Source of the DNA: Flavobacterium amniphilum
Lineage (GTDB): Bacteria; Bacteroidota; Bacteroidia; Flavobacteriales; Flavobacteriaceae
Assembly (NCBI RefSeq): GCF_023634845.1
Contig: NZ_JAMLJL010000009.1
Span: 62,001 to 126,000 of the forward strand
Direction of reading: 5' to 3'
DNA length: 64,000 bases
Shown here one piece after another: positions 9,806 to 18,973 of the stretch (its first letter is position 1; each line of letters starts with the position of its first letter). Made by a program: the position numbers and the translations under genes. Below the pieces are notes generated by a model, which was not told where the DNA came from, made no database searches, and saw only the letters and a list, made by a program, of their open reading frames with translations.

Positions 9806-11260
9806 ATGAAATTTAAAATTTTAGTATTCCTTTTGATCCCATTGTTGGGTTTTGCCCAAAAATTAAAAACAAAAAAAGACAGAATACTTATTGATGAAAA
9901 AGAAGTCGCAATTTATGATGATAAAGTGCGGGATATGTATGTGCTCTCTGATTTGCAGGGAACTAAAAAGTTAACTGTTGAATATAAAACGTTAATGGAA
10001 GGCCAGACAATTATTAATCAATGGTTGGTCGTTTCAAATGCGGATAATACCAAAAAATCTGAAATTCCATATGAAGTTCTTATCACTTCGTTGAGTTCTT
10101 CAAAAATTACATTTCACTTGTTAAGCGCAAAATATCAATTGTTTGATGTTAATGGTTTTAATCCGGCAAAAATAGATGAGTTTTTTAATACGCCAAGAGA
10201 AAGTATTGGTGATAAGGCAACACAGGCAAAAATTGCACTTTTAAAAGACAGGGAAGAAAAGAAAGATGTTGTTAGCAGATATAATCCTTCAGTTAGTAAG
10301 GATGGTACAGTTAATTTTGGAGGAAATACCGGAACATCCATTGTGGGGAGAATTACTTCAGCTACTTCCGGTTATTCTTCAATGGGACCAAAACCGCTTG
10401 TTCAGGTGTATGATTTGGATAATATTTTAGTGGCAAGTGCCAGTGTTACCGGAAATATGAATAATGATGTTGAGGTAGAACTTTTCAATTCAAAAACCTT
10501 TACCTATCAAGCTGAAAAAAGATATTCTTCAGTTGATAACAGTATGTTTTATAAAGAGTTAATCGAGGAGCTGGTTTTTAGGGGGTATACTTTGAGACAC
10601 CAGGCAGAATCCTATAACCAACAAATCCATCAGGAAAAAGTAAATCTTGCAAAAGAAAGAAGTAGGAATCATTATAGGGTAAAAGGATATGTTATTGATG
10701 AAAAAGGGATTAAATATCAAGGATATGTAACCGTTCAATTTGAAAAACTGGATATCAATCAAACCGGAAACACAGAGGTTGTCGATGCTATCGATAATTA
10801 TGGGAAATATGTTTCAGTTAAATATTTGAACGAAAAAGGATCGGAAAGAGTGAAAACTTTCGCGGCAAAGGATAATATCAAATTTGTTGTCATGGATAAT
10901 TCCGGAAATGAAGTGACTTATGAAGGCATGAAAGTTAAAGGAGACTCAATGAAAAAACTGTCTAATGCCATGTCGTTAGGTTTTAATAATGCATATTTTT
11001 ATAAAGTTTTGTTTACTGAAAAAGAGAATACTGTTTTAGTTGATCCTATTGAAGATAACCGTTTTGTACTGAAATTGAAATCAAATCCATCGGGACAAAT
11101 GATTGATGCCAGGGAAAATCAAAAATTGAGCAAGGAACTTTCTGAATATCTGAATTCATGTCCGGCATTATCAAAAGAAATTAACGATGGTGCTTTTGAT
11201 TTAAAAGTAGTTGAAAACCTGATTACGATTGTTAAAGAATACAATCAGTGTAAAAAATAA
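9806..11260 (+). CDS. Hypothetical secreted protein
   Basis: A 484-residue protein with a clear signal peptide (FKILVFLLIPLLGFAQ). The mature part is rich in Lys and beta-strand-like segments and has a repeated idea of DKIRILIDEKEVAIYDD and YVTVQFEK blocks. The C-terminal ~70 residues form a helical segment with two Cys (SCPALSKE and YNQCKK), possibly a disulfide. No family is recognised; similar proteins are common in flavobacteria. A strong terminator follows about 80 nt downstream. Confidence 0.6.
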   Translation: MKFKILVFLLIPLLGFAQKLKTKKDRILIDEKEVAIYDDKVRDMYVLSDLQGTKKLTVEYKTLMEGQTIINQWLVVSNADNTKKSEIPYEVLITSLSSSKITFHLLSAKYQLFDVNGFNPAKIDEFFNTPRESIGDKATQAKIALLKDREEKKDVVSRYNPSVSKDGTVNFGGNTGTSIVGRITSATSGYSSMGPKPLVQVYDLDNILVASASVTGNMNNDVEVELFNSKTFTYQAEKRYSSVDNSMFYKELIEELVFRGYTLRHQAESYNQQIHQEKVNLAKERSRNHYRVKGYVIDEKGIKYQGYVTVQFEKLDINQTGNTEVVDAIDNYGKYVSVKYLNEKGSERVKTFAAKDNIKFVVMDNSGNEVTYEGMKVKGDSMKKLSNAMSLGFNNAYFYKVLFTEKENTVLVDPIEDNRFVLKLKSNPSGQMIDARENQKLSKELSEYLNSCPALSKEINDGAFDLKVVENLITIVKEYNQCKK

Positions 11261-11338
11261 GAGAGACTTTTAAGAACAAAATGCAATTTGATTCAGGTAG
11301 TAATTTTAGCTGTTTGAATGTTTTAATAAAATTATAAC

Positions 11339-11371
11339 ACCACGACTGCAAATGTAGTCGTGGTTTTTTAT
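11339..11371 (+). terminator. Rho-independent terminator
   Basis: Stem CCACGACT/AGTCGTGG with a 7-8 nt loop and a T-tract. It ends the transcript of the secreted-protein gene before aspA. Confidence 0.88.
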
Positions 11372-11399
11372 ATAAATTTATTCCTTTAAAATAGAGACA

Positions 11400-12797
11400 A
11401 TGTATAGAATAGAAAACGATTTGCTTGGGGATTTACAAGTTCCTGAAAATGCTTACTATGGAGTTCAAACCCAAAGAGCAATTGAGAACTTTCATATATC
11501 TGGTGTTAAACTTTACCAGTTCCCCGAATTTATTAAAGGCTTGGCATATGTAAAATGGGCAGCAGCAGAGACTAATTTTGAATTGGGATTGTTGGATGAG
11601 AAAATAAAAAGTGCAATTGTACAGGCATCAAAAGAAGTAATTGAAGGGAAATTTGATCAGGAATTCCCGGTAGATATGATTCAGGGTGGGGCTGGTACTT
11701 CTACTAATATGAATATCAATGAAGTATTGGCTAACCGTGCGCTGGAAATTATGGGTTATGAAAAAGGAGAATATCAATATTGTTCGCCTAATGACCATGT
11801 CAATTTATCGCAATCCACAAACGATGCTTATCCAACTGCAATAAAAATTGGTGCGATTCATTCTAATGTCAATATGATTGCCCATTTAAAGCTTTTGATT
11901 CAGGCTTTTAGAAATAAAGGAGAAGAGTTTAAGCATGTTTTGAAAATGGGACGCACGCAGTTGCAAGATGCGGTTCCGATGACTTTAGGTCAGGAATTTG
12001 AGGCTTTTGCTGCGACTTTGGAGGAAGAAATTGAAAGGCTTACCCAAAATTCAAATCTTTTTTTAGAAACCAATATGGGCGCTACGGCAATCGGTACAGG
12101 GTTAAATGCAGCACCGGGATATGCTAAACTTTGTGCCGAAAATTTAGCAAAAGTGACTGGGCTTTCCATTGTTTCGGCTCCAAACTTAATTGAAGCAACA
12201 CCTGATACGGGATCATATGTTATTTATTCATCTGCCTTAAAGCGAATGGCAATCAAGATGTCAAAGATTTGTAATGATTTGCGTTTGCTTTCTTCCGGGC
12301 CACGTTGTGGATTGAATGAAATTAATCTGCCGCCTATGCAACCCGGTTCTTCAATAATGCCTGGAAAAGTTAATCCGGTAATTCCGGAAGTGATGAATCA
12401 GGTTTGTTTCAGGGTAATTGGTAATGATTTAACCGTTACTATGGCTGCCGAAGCAGGGCAATTGCAATTGAACGTAATGGAGCCGGTTCTTATCTATGCT
12501 ATTTTGGAATCGATGCAGTTAATGAGTAATGCGATGGATACACTAAGGGAAAAATGTATTGTGGGCATTACAGCTAATGAAGAACATTGCAGGGATATGG
12601 TGTTGCATAGTATTGGAATAGTAACAGCTTTAAATCCGCATATTGGCTATAAAAACAGTACTAAAATTGCTAAAGAAGCTTTGGAAACAGGGAAAAGTGT
12701 CTATAATCTGGTTTTGGAACACAATATTCTGTCAAAAGAACAGCTGGACGAAATTCTGAATCCTGAAAACATGTTGGCTCCGAAGAATTTTAAATAA
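11400..12797 (+). CDS. aspA: Aspartate ammonia-lyase (aspartase)
   Basis: A 465-residue member of the fumarase/aspartase superfamily, which reversibly deaminates L-aspartate to fumarate. The N-terminus [22 protein letters not shown] is the aspartase form, [15 protein letters not shown] and [11 protein letters not shown] are substrate-binding, and [16 protein letters not shown] near residue 320 is the superfamily signature loop with the catalytic Ser. The length is normal. It stands alone between a terminator and mtaB, and links amino-acid breakdown to the TCA cycle. Confidence 0.93.
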   Translation: MYRIENDLLGDLQVPENAYYGVQTQRAIENFHISGVKLYQFPEFIKGLAYVKWAAAETNFELGLLDEKIKSAIVQASKEVIEGKFDQEFPVDMIQGGAGTSTNMNINEVLANRALEIMGYEKGEYQYCSPNDHVNLSQSTNDAYPTAIKIGAIHSNVNMIAHLKLLIQAFRNKGEEFKHVLKMGRTQLQDAVPMTLGQEFEAFAATLEEEIERLTQNSNLFLETNMGATAIGTGLNAAPGYAKLCAENLAKVTGLSIVSAPNLIEATPDTGSYVIYSSALKRMAIKMSKICNDLRLLSSGPRCGLNEINLPPMQPGSSIMPGKVNPVIPEVMNQVCFRVIGNDLTVTMAAEAGQLQLNVMEPVLIYAILESMQLMSNAMDTLREKCIVGITANEEHCRDMVLHSIGIVTALNPHIGYKNSTKIAKEALETGKSVYNLVLEHNILSKEQLDEILNPENMLAPKNFK

Positions 12798-12843
12798 TTG
12801 AATGGTAAATGGTTAATAATTTTTACAAACCAATAATTCTGAT

Positions 12844-12851
12844 TAAATTTG
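12844..12851 (+). promoter_or_regulatory. Candidate -7 element for mtaB
   Basis: TAAATTTG, a perfect match to TAnnTTTG, about 45 nt before the ATG at 12896. No clear TTG -33 partner is seen. Confidence 0.5.
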
Positions 12852-12895
12852 CACCCTCAATTTTTTGACAACGATTTCATTGATTGAGCTATTTT

Positions 12896-14224
12896 ATGGA
12901 AAACAAGAAAAAAGTCGCTTTTTATACGCTTGGATGTAAGTTAAACTTTTCGGAAACATCCACTATTGCCAGAAATTTTAAAGAAGAAGGTTTTGACCGC
13001 GTTGATTTTGAGGAAGTTGCTGATATTTATGTGATCAACACTTGTTCAGTAACAGAAAACGCGGATAAACAATTTAAGCAAATTGTGAAAAAGGCCATGA
13101 AGCTGAATGATAAAGCTTTTGTGGCTGCTGTAGGTTGTTATGCTCAATTGAAACCGGAAGAATTAGCTGCAGTTGATGGGGTGGATTTGGTTTTGGGTGC
13201 GACTGAAAAATTCAAAATCACCGACTATATCAATGATCTTTCCAAAAATGATATGGGAGAAGTACATTCCTGCGAAATCGAAGAAGCTGATTTTTACGTG
13301 GGAAGTTATTCCATCGGTGATAGAACCAGAGCATTTTTAAAAGTGCAGGATGGATGTGATTATAAATGTACGTACTGTACGATTCCTTTGGCCAGAGGTA
13401 TTTCACGTAGTGATACGATGGAAAACGTAATGAAGAACGCCAAAGAAATTTCAGAAAGAGGAATAAAAGAAATTGTTTTGACCGGTGTTAATATCGGGGA
13501 CTATGGTAAAGGAGAATTCGGAAATAAAAAACACGAACATACTTTCTATGAATTGGTTCAGGCTTTGGATAAAGTTGAAGGAATCGAGCGTTTGCGTATT
13601 TCTTCCATAGAGCCTAATTTATTGAAGAATGAAACGATTGACTTCGTATCCCAAAGCCGCACATTTGTTCCACATTTTCATATTCCGTTACAATCCGGGA
13701 GCAACATCATTTTGAAGAAAATGAAGCGCCGTTACCTGCGTGAGTTGTATGCTGACCGTGTGGCCAAAATACGTCAGGTTATGCCTCATGCGTGTATTGG
13801 TGTGGACGTGATAGTTGGTTTTCCGGGTGAAACCGATGAATTGTTTTTGGAAACCTATAATTTTCTGAATGAATTGGAGATCTCTTACTTGCACGTATTC
13901 ACGTATTCGGAAAGAGATAATACTGAAGCAGCTGCAATGGATGGAGTAGTGCCGGCTAATATAAGGGCAAAACGCAGTAAAATGCTTCGCGGATTATCTG
14001 TAAAAAAACGACGTGCCTTTTATGAAAGTCAGATTGGTTCAGATAGAACAGTTTTATTCGAAGGAGAAAATAAAGAAGGTTATATTCACGGGTTTACAGA
14101 AAACTATGTAAAGGTAAAAACGCCTTGGAACCCCGAATTGGTTAATACATTGCATCACGTAAATTTGACCAAAATAGATGAAGACGGTAGTGTGAGAATG
14201 GAATTTTTAAATGTGTTGGTTTAA
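12896..14224 (+). CDS. mtaB: tRNA t6A37 C2-methylthiotransferase MtaB
   Basis: A 442-residue radical-SAM enzyme that adds a methylthio group to t6A37 in ANN-decoding tRNAs. The N-terminal UPF0004 domain has Cys in TLGCKLNFSE, NTCSVT and VGCYAQ for one 4Fe-4S cluster. The radical-SAM motif CDYKCTYCTIP (about 150-160) holds the second cluster. A C-terminal TRAM-like domain (about 375-442) binds tRNA. I took the ATG at 12896; the frame is open to a TTG four codons upstream, but that is a weaker start. The neighbouring family member MiaB is not in the window. Confidence 0.92.
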   Translation: MENKKKVAFYTLGCKLNFSETSTIARNFKEEGFDRVDFEEVADIYVINTCSVTENADKQFKQIVKKAMKLNDKAFVAAVGCYAQLKPEELAAVDGVDLVLGATEKFKITDYINDLSKNDMGEVHSCEIEEADFYVGSYSIGDRTRAFLKVQDGCDYKCTYCTIPLARGISRSDTMENVMKNAKEISERGIKEIVLTGVNIGDYGKGEFGNKKHEHTFYELVQALDKVEGIERLRISSIEPNLLKNETIDFVSQSRTFVPHFHIPLQSGSNIILKKMKRRYLRELYADRVAKIRQVMPHACIGVDVIVGFPGETDELFLETYNFLNELEISYLHVFTYSERDNTEAAAMDGVVPANIRAKRSKMLRGLSVKKRRAFYESQIGSDRTVLFEGENKEGYIHGFTENYVKVKTPWNPELVNTLHHVNLTKIDEDGSVRMEFLNVLV

Positions 14225-14248
14225 AATAAAATCTAGACAAAAGATTAA

Positions 14249-14287
14249 AACCGGATTTGAGCTTATGTTCAAATCCAGTTTTTTATT
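14249..14287. terminator. Terminator between convergent genes
   Basis: Stem around CGGATTTGA/TCAAATCC with flanking AAC/GTT pairs and a 7-8 nt loop, followed by T6. It can stop mtaB and, from the other side, the minus-strand gene at 14298. Confidence 0.75.
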
Positions 14288-14297
14288 TAATAATTTA

Positions 14298-14639
14298 TCA
14301 ATATTTGTAATGAAAACGGAGTTTGGTAATGCGGTATACGTTGTCTCCTAACTTCTCAATGAATTCAAATTTATTTCTTCCCGGCTGGGTAAGGGAGACA
14401 ATCGAGCCGGCATCAATTTCATAATACATACCACTGCCTTCCATCATGAACCGTGCACCGGTATTTCTATAGGCTGAACGGACTAAATCAAATTCAAATA
14501 AATTCCAGGTTGTGAAATTAGCATTAAAGTCACCGGAAGAAGTGCAGATTCCCTCGGTAAGTTCTGTTTTACAGCCGTAGTATTTTTCGATTTCTTCAAA
14601 AAATTCGAGGATATTGTGATTTGTTTCTTCAGGGCTCAT
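14298..14639 (-). CDS. Small hypothetical protein
   Basis: A 113-residue cytoplasmic protein with no signal peptide or membrane helix. The N-terminal half is helical and acidic (SPEETNHNILEFFEEIEKYY), the C-terminal half is beta-rich (GSIVSLTQPGRNKFEFIEKL). No family is recognised. It lies 45 nt downstream of the minus-strand GNAT gene and may be cotranscribed with it. Confidence 0.55.
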   Translation of the reverse strand: MSPEETNHNILEFFEEIEKYYGCKTELTEGICTSSGDFNANFTTWNLFEFDLVRSAYRNTGARFMMEGSGMYYEIDAGSIVSLTQPGRNKFEFIEKLGDNVYRITKLRFHYKY

Positions 14640-14684
14640 GCCGGTAAAAATACAAATATTTTAGAAACAGCAATTTACGGTATG

Positions 14685-14969
14685 TTAAATTCGTATTCCG
14701 GGAGGGAGTAAATTTTTGTAACTTGGATTTTTTCTAAAAAAACTGGCTATTCTGGGATAAATAGGGACAACTCTCCATTTCTTTTCCTCAACCATCGATA
14801 AAATATTTATGATGATGTTGTCAATGAGTTCTTCGTTGTCAAAGTTTTCAGGAGTGTTGATGCGGGTAAGGAATATTTTTCGTTCCTGCAACGAATACTC
14901 AACGGTCAATATGCCTTCGGTAGTTGTGATTTCAAACTGTCTCGAAAAAGAATTGTCTTTGATTTCCAT
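14685..14969 (-). CDS. Small GNAT-type acetyltransferase (YjdJ-like)
   Basis: A 94-residue single-domain protein. It fits the short GCN5-like family: N-terminal beta-hairpins, then ENFDNEELIDNIIINILSMVEEKKWRVVPIYPRIASFFRKNP, where the PIYPRIASFFRK segment corresponds to the CoA-proximal helix of small YjdJ/Acetyltransf_CG proteins. The substrate is unknown. Confidence 0.65.
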   Translation of the reverse strand: MEIKDNSFSRQFEITTTEGILTVEYSLQERKIFLTRINTPENFDNEELIDNIIINILSMVEEKKWRVVPIYPRIASFFRKNPSYKNLLPPGIRI

Positions 14970-15104
14970 ATCTGATATATTGAGGGATTGGATGAATTGT
15001 AAATATTAAAAAAAATGGTAATTTTATAATGAAGTCAGGAAATACGTCTGGAAATAATTACTTTTATACAAATTTCGGTAAAATCTACTTATAAGTCACT
15101 TTTT

Positions 15105-15770
15105 ATGTCTAAAATTCATGTATATTTTATGCCGGGCATGGCGGCAAGTTCATTGATTTTCGAAAAAATTAAATTACCTGAAGATATCTTTGAAGTTCAT
15201 TTGCTTGAATGGTTTATGCCGGAAAAGCATGAAACGTTAAAGCAATATGCCCAACGTATGGCAAAAGAAGTGAAGTACGATGATGCAGTATTGGTTGGCG
15301 TGTCCTTCGGAGGTGTTTTGGTGCAGGAAATGAAGCAATTTCTCAATCCTAAGAAAGTAATTATTATATCAAGTGTGAAAAGTAACACCGAATTACCACG
15401 CAGGATGAAAATCGCCAAAACAACCAAGGCTTATAAATTGTTGCCAACGAGTCTGGCGAAAAATGTGGAAGCTTTGGCAAAATATGCTTTTGGCGCCGGG
15501 ATTGTGAAACAGCGTCTTGAATTGTACAAAGTATTGATGACGCGCCGTGAGAAAGAATATCTGGATTGGGCCATTGAGCAGATTGTCAATTGGGAACGGG
15601 TTGAAATCGATCCGGAAGTGATTCATATACACGGAGACAAAGATGAGGTCTTTCCATCTAAAAATATAAAAGGATTTATTAATATTAATGCCGGCACACA
15701 TATTATGATTATAACCAAATACCGTTGGTTAAATACTAATTTGCCGGAAATTATTTTAAAAGAAAATTAA
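15105..15770 (+). CDS. Alpha/beta hydrolase
   Basis: A 221-residue protein with the nucleophile elbow GVSFGG (Ser near residue 68), an acidic residue in HGDKDEVFP and a His in NAGTHIMI near the C-terminus, giving a plausible Ser-Asp-His triad. There is no signal peptide, so it is cytoplasmic. The substrate cannot be told. It is followed after 9 nt by a lytic transglycosylase gene and then a TSUP transporter gene, so the three probably form an operon. Confidence 0.75.
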   Translation: MSKIHVYFMPGMAASSLIFEKIKLPEDIFEVHLLEWFMPEKHETLKQYAQRMAKEVKYDDAVLVGVSFGGVLVQEMKQFLNPKKVIIISSVKSNTELPRRMKIAKTTKAYKLLPTSLAKNVEALAKYAFGAGIVKQRLELYKVLMTRREKEYLDWAIEQIVNWERVEIDPEVIHIHGDKDEVFPSKNIKGFININAGTHIMIITKYRWLNTNLPEIILKEN

Positions 15771-15779
15771 AGAAAGATC

Positions 15780-16625
15780 ATGAAGAAGATTATAATTGCA
15801 TGCATTGGAATTGCTGTTTCGGTATTGTTCATCAATGCAAAAATGAATACTAAATTTCCCGAAAAGATTGATTTTGCGGGAGAAGAAACACCATTGAATA
15901 TTCCTGATGTTAAAGAGCGGATGGATAGGGAATTAGTGGTTAATGAGTTTATGCACGGTTCTACCATTCTGATTATGAAGCGTGCTAATAAAGCTTTTCC
16001 GGTTATTGAGCCTATTTTGGCTAAATACAATGTTCCGGATGATTTTAAATATTTGGCCGTTATTGAAAGTTCTTTGACTAATGCAGTTTCTCCGGCTGGA
16101 GCACGCGGAGTTTGGCAATTCATGCCACAAACCGCAAAAGAGAAGGGTTTGGAAGTATCGGAAACCGTTGATGAACGTTACCATCTTGAAAAATCAACCG
16201 AAGCAGCTTGCCGTTATTTAATTGCTGCCAAAGAGATATTCGGTTCATGGACAATGGCCGCTGCCTCTTACAATGGTGGAATTAACGGTTTACAGGCACA
16301 AATTGATTTTCAGGGTGTGAATAATTATTATGATTTACTTTTGAATGAAGAAACATCGCGTTATGTTTTTAGAATCCTCGCTTTAAAGGAAATTATGAAA
16401 AATCCGGCTAAATATAATTTTGTAATTCCACAGGAAGAGCTTTATAAAAAGCAGTTAACCCGGAAAATTCTTGTTGACAGTTCAGTGGGTGATTTGGCTA
16501 AATTTTCTAAATTACAGGGTATAAATTATAAAACACTGAAATATCATAATCCTTGGTTACGCGATAAAAAATTAGATAATCCTGCAAAGAAGGTTTACGA
16601 AATTGAAATTCCCGAAGTGAAATAA
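15780..16625 (+). CDS. Membrane-anchored lytic transglycosylase (SLT domain)
   Basis: A 281-residue protein with an N-terminal hydrophobic anchor/signal (4-20). The SLT domain is at about 75-200, with the catalytic Glu96 in AVIESS and GVWQFMPQTAKEKGL (110-124). It cleaves the MurNAc-GlcNAc bond in peptidoglycan to form 1,6-anhydroMurNAc. The C-terminal ~50 residues (SVGDLAKFSKLQGINYKTLK) resemble a divergent LysM-like module. The resemblance is to MltD, but the protein is shorter and lacks multiple LysM repeats. Confidence 0.85.
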   Translation: MKKIIIACIGIAVSVLFINAKMNTKFPEKIDFAGEETPLNIPDVKERMDRELVVNEFMHGSTILIMKRANKAFPVIEPILAKYNVPDDFKYLAVIESSLTNAVSPAGARGVWQFMPQTAKEKGLEVSETVDERYHLEKSTEAACRYLIAAKEIFGSWTMAAASYNGGINGLQAQIDFQGVNNYYDLLLNEETSRYVFRILALKEIMKNPAKYNFVIPQEELYKKQLTRKILVDSSVGDLAKFSKLQGINYKTLKYHNPWLRDKKLDNPAKKVYEIEIPEVK

Positions 16626-16627
16626 AA

Positions 16628-17008
16628 ATGAAGAAAATGGCTTTAGATACTATATTGTTGCTGGCATTGATTGGTGTCATTGCCGGAATGCTCAGCGGTT
16701 TAGTGGGTGTTGGCGGAGGCATTGTGATGGTTCCGCTTTTGATTTATCTTTTAGGATTTAACCAACACCAGGCGCAGGGAACAAGTCTGACTGTTTTGGT
16801 GGTGCCGGTTACTGCAGCGGCAGTATATAACTATTATAAAGAAGGTTATATAGATTGGCGGTATGCGGCAATTATTGCTTTGTTTTTTGTGGTTGGTGGT
16901 TATTTTGGAAGTAAAATGGCGATTAGCATTGATCAGAAAATGCTAAAGAAAATTTTTGCAGTTGTGCTTCTTTTTGTAGCAGGTAAAATGCTGTTCTCTA
17001 AGGCTTAA
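16628..17008 (+). CDS. TSUP family transporter (TauE/SafE), half size
   Basis: A 126-residue membrane protein with four hydrophobic segments and the family motif GLVGVGGGIVMVPLLIYLLGF (near 25-45), ending near GYFGSKMAISI. TSUP proteins move sulfite or organosulfur anions and usually have about 250 residues in two homologous halves; this is a single half, which may dimerise. It starts 2 nt after the transglycosylase stop. Its 3' end overlaps the convergent thioredoxin-like gene by 4 nt. Confidence 0.85.
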   Translation: MKKMALDTILLLALIGVIAGMLSGLVGVGGGIVMVPLLIYLLGFNQHQAQGTSLTVLVVPVTAAAVYNYYKEGYIDWRYAAIIALFFVVGGYFGSKMAISIDQKMLKKIFAVVLLFVAGKMLFSKA

Positions 17009-17709
17009 TTTGTAGTCAGTTGTTCCTGAGTGATATTTTTGTCAATCAGTAAACTGCCTAATCCTTCCCTGAAAGTGTTGTAATTCATGGTATAGGCTTT
17101 GACATAGCTGCTTTTTTTGTCGGGTTGTGCGCCACCTCTTTTTATGTTTACCACTTTTAAATCTTTGTCTAAGAAATAAGAGGTAGGGAATCCCAGAGTG
17201 TGTTTTAAGTGTGCTACTATCAAAGCGTCATTTTTGTAGCTTTCGTGTGCATAACAAACTGTGATATTGTGGTTGAATTTGCGTGCAATCTTTTTTACCT
17301 GGTACTTTTTATCCCAGAATAAAATCACAAACTGAACGTCTTTGGCATATTTTTGAGCCAGTTTGTTCAAGGCCGGTATTTCTCCTTTGCTTGGGATACA
17401 CCAAGAGGCATATGTTAAGATGAAAACAGGTTTTTTAAAGCTGCTCAGTTTGATTTTTCTTTTTTCAAAGCTTTTTAAGGTATAGTCTTCAAATTGTGTG
17501 CCCACAAGATGGTGTGCCACTAAAGAGTCAAAAAGTATTTGCCCTTTTTGTTTGTCGTTATTGTTATATGCAATGTCACTCTGTACATTGTATTTTTTCA
17601 AATGTGCTTTTAAAGCTTCTGAAAAGCCTATAGCCTCCACATCATCCTGTCCGAAGGATGAAATTGAAAAAAATAATATTGTTATTACGAAGTAGAGTTT
17701 TTTCATCAT
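17005..17709 (-). CDS. Thioredoxin-like exported protein with CxxS active site
   Basis: A 234-residue protein with a signal peptide (FVITILFFSISSFGQ). The C-terminal ~150 residues are a TlpA/redoxin fold: strand KPVFILTYASWCIPSKGEIP (92-112) and a cis-Pro loop GFPTSYFLD (173-181). The usual WCxxC is here W103-C104-I-P-S107, so the second Cys is replaced by Ser. It may not do normal dithiol exchange. It is convergent with the TSUP gene, overlapping by 4 nt. Confidence 0.75.
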   Translation of the reverse strand: MMKKLYFVITILFFSISSFGQDDVEAIGFSEALKAHLKKYNVQSDIAYNNNDKQKGQILFDSLVAHHLVGTQFEDYTLKSFEKRKIKLSSFKKPVFILTYASWCIPSKGEIPALNKLAQKYAKDVQFVILFWDKKYQVKKIARKFNHNITVCYAHESYKNDALIVAHLKHTLGFPTSYFLDKDLKVVNIKRGGAQPDKKSSYVKAYTMNYNTFREGLGSLLIDKNITQEQLTTN

Positions 17710-17802
17710 CTAATATCCTATTGCAAAACTAAACCGTTGATAATAAAGTTAATAATTTTCTCGACAAACATATTAATTAATCGACTAATTACATTCTTAA
17801 AC

Positions 17803-17836
17803 GGAAAAAACCGTACTTATTGTACGGTTTTTTTTA
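17803..17836 (-). terminator. Terminator after the TPR gene
   Basis: Stem AAAACCGTAC/GTACGGTTTT with a 5-nt loop and T-runs on both strands. It lies about 20 nt after the stop of the minus-strand gene at 17857. Confidence 0.85.
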
Positions 17837-17856
17837 TTTTTCGATAAAAAAAGTAA

Positions 17857-18372
17857 TTAAATTTTCTTCAATTGCTCTTTCATCATTGTAATTTGATCTT
17901 TCAGCATGTTGTGTTTGTCCAACTTTTTCGCTTCATTCAATAGAGTTGTGGCTTCAAGTTTTCTGCGGCGGCTCATGGCAATTCCTGCCAAATTTAATTT
18001 TGCCAATGCTAAATCCTGATCCATCGATAAGCCTAAACTGATTGCTTTTTTGAAGAATTTTTCAGCTTGGTTTAAATTGGTTTGGGAAACCATTAAACCG
18101 TTTAGGTAATTATAATAACCTTGTTGCTTTTGAATTAATGCAGCTTCAGGATTTTTAATTTTATCCAACCATTTTTTTGCGCCTTCGAAATCCTGGTTTC
18201 TTAATCTAAGGAAAGCCAGTAAAATAAACTCATTTCTAAAGTATAAAAATACCGGGATGATAGTCAGTAAAGTAATGAAAATACCATTTCCAATATTTCC
18301 TTCAGTAAATTGCCAAACTCCGGTAACAAAAAGTAATCCGGCTATAATTAGTTTGATATTTTTATGAAACAT
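17857..18372 (-). CDS. Membrane protein with TPR-like repeats
   Basis: A protein of 171 residues. Two hydrophobic segments (LIIAGLLFVTGVW and IFITLLTIIPVFLYF) precede helical pairs with TPR-like features (FEGAKKWLDKIKNPEAALI, LNQAEKFFKKAISLGL, KLEATTLLNEAKKLDKHN). TPRs usually mediate protein contacts. I chose the ATG at 18372; upstream in-frame ATG at 18426 would add 18 hydrophobic residues and lies closer to rpmH's upstream region. The gene is divergent from rpmH. Confidence 0.7.
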   Translation of the reverse strand: MFHKNIKLIIAGLLFVTGVWQFTEGNIGNGIFITLLTIIPVFLYFRNEFILLAFLRLRNQDFEGAKKWLDKIKNPEAALIQKQQGYYNYLNGLMVSQTNLNQAEKFFKKAISLGLSMDQDLALAKLNLAGIAMSRRRKLEATTLLNEAKKLDKHNMLKDQITMMKEQLKKI

Positions 18373-18533
18373 AAATATGTTTTTAATAATGAGATGCAAA
18401 TATAAAAAAGAAATCGCGATTACCAACCTAGTTTACAAAAAGCTAACACCAATGAAAACCTGTGATTATGCATAGCCTTTGAAAACCAAATTATAAACTT
18501 TAAGATAATTGAAATTATTTTTTGCAAAACCCC

Positions 18534-18563
18534 TTGCAAGAAAAAAAAATCGTTGTATATTTG
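18534..18563 (+). promoter_or_regulatory. Bacteroidota-type promoter of rpmH
   Basis: TTG (18534-18536), a 19-nt spacer and TATATTTG (18556-18563), a perfect TAnnTTTG -7 word, followed by a leader of about 60 nt. Confidence 0.6.
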
Positions 18564-18626
18564 CACTCGGTTTTGAGAAAGCCCAAACAATTAGATATTT
18601 ATACAAGATTTTAAAGATACAAAGTT

Positions 18627-18788
18627 ATGAGTAAAAGAACATTTCAACCATCGAAAAGAAAAAGAAGAAATAAGCACGGTTTTATGGACAGAATGGCTTC
18701 TGCGAATGGAAGAAAAGTCCTTGCTCGTCGTCGTGCCAAAGGAAGACACAAATTAACTGTTTCTTGCGAACCAAGACATAAAAAATAA
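18627..18788 (+). CDS. rpmH: 50S ribosomal protein L34
   Basis: A 53-residue highly basic protein starting [19 protein letters not shown] and with [20 protein letters not shown], the diagnostic L34 sequence; it is a structural protein of the large subunit. The gene has its own promoter (TATATTTG) and a strong terminator. It is not next to rnpA here, unlike the common rpmH-rnpA arrangement of many bacteria. Confidence 0.97.
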   Translation: MSKRTFQPSKRKRRNKHGFMDRMASANGRKVLARRRAKGRHKLTVSCEPRHKK

Positions 18789-18811
18789 TGATTGACTATC
18801 AATCAAATATT

Positions 18812-18847
18812 AAGGCGTTACTTTTATCAGTAACGCCTTTTTTTTAA
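18812..18847 (+). terminator. Rho-independent terminator of rpmH
   Basis: Stem AAGGCGTTAC/GTAACGCCTT with an 8-nt loop and a T8 tract, 23 nt after the L34 stop. Confidence 0.92.
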
Positions 18848-18873
18848 AAAGTTCATACATTACTGATATTATT

Positions 18874-18950
18874 AGGAGCTATTTCCCGCTATCCACTGTA
18901 TCTTTTTAAATTTTGAAATTTAAAAAGGATGCCGTTCCTATCGGGGCTAA
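18874..18950 (+). ncRNA. Structured intergenic element upstream of carB (candidate flavobacterial RNA motif)
   Basis: The stretch folds as a long imperfect hairpin. The inner stem is a perfect 12-bp inverted repeat CTTTTTAAATTT/AAATTTAAAAAG with a 2-nt loop. The outer arms AGCTATTTCCCGCTATCC and GGATGCC...TATCGGGGCT can pair through AGC/GCT, CCCG/CGGG and ATCC/GGAT with internal loops. I recall the outer-arm wording as a recurrent intergenic motif of flavobacteria, possibly the known Flavo-1 RNA; that link is from memory and unverified. It ends 24 nt before the carB ATG. Confidence 0.5.
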
Positions 18951-18973
18951 ACAATAAACAACAACACAATACA

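Noticed and set aside
12884..12895. TTG start for mtaB, four codons upstream
   Set aside because: The ATG at 12896 gives the conserved N-terminus; the TTG is weaker.
18929..18973. Upstream in-frame extension of carB (start at 18929)
   Set aside because: It lies in the 3' arm of the structured element; the ATG at 18974 gives the family N-terminus.
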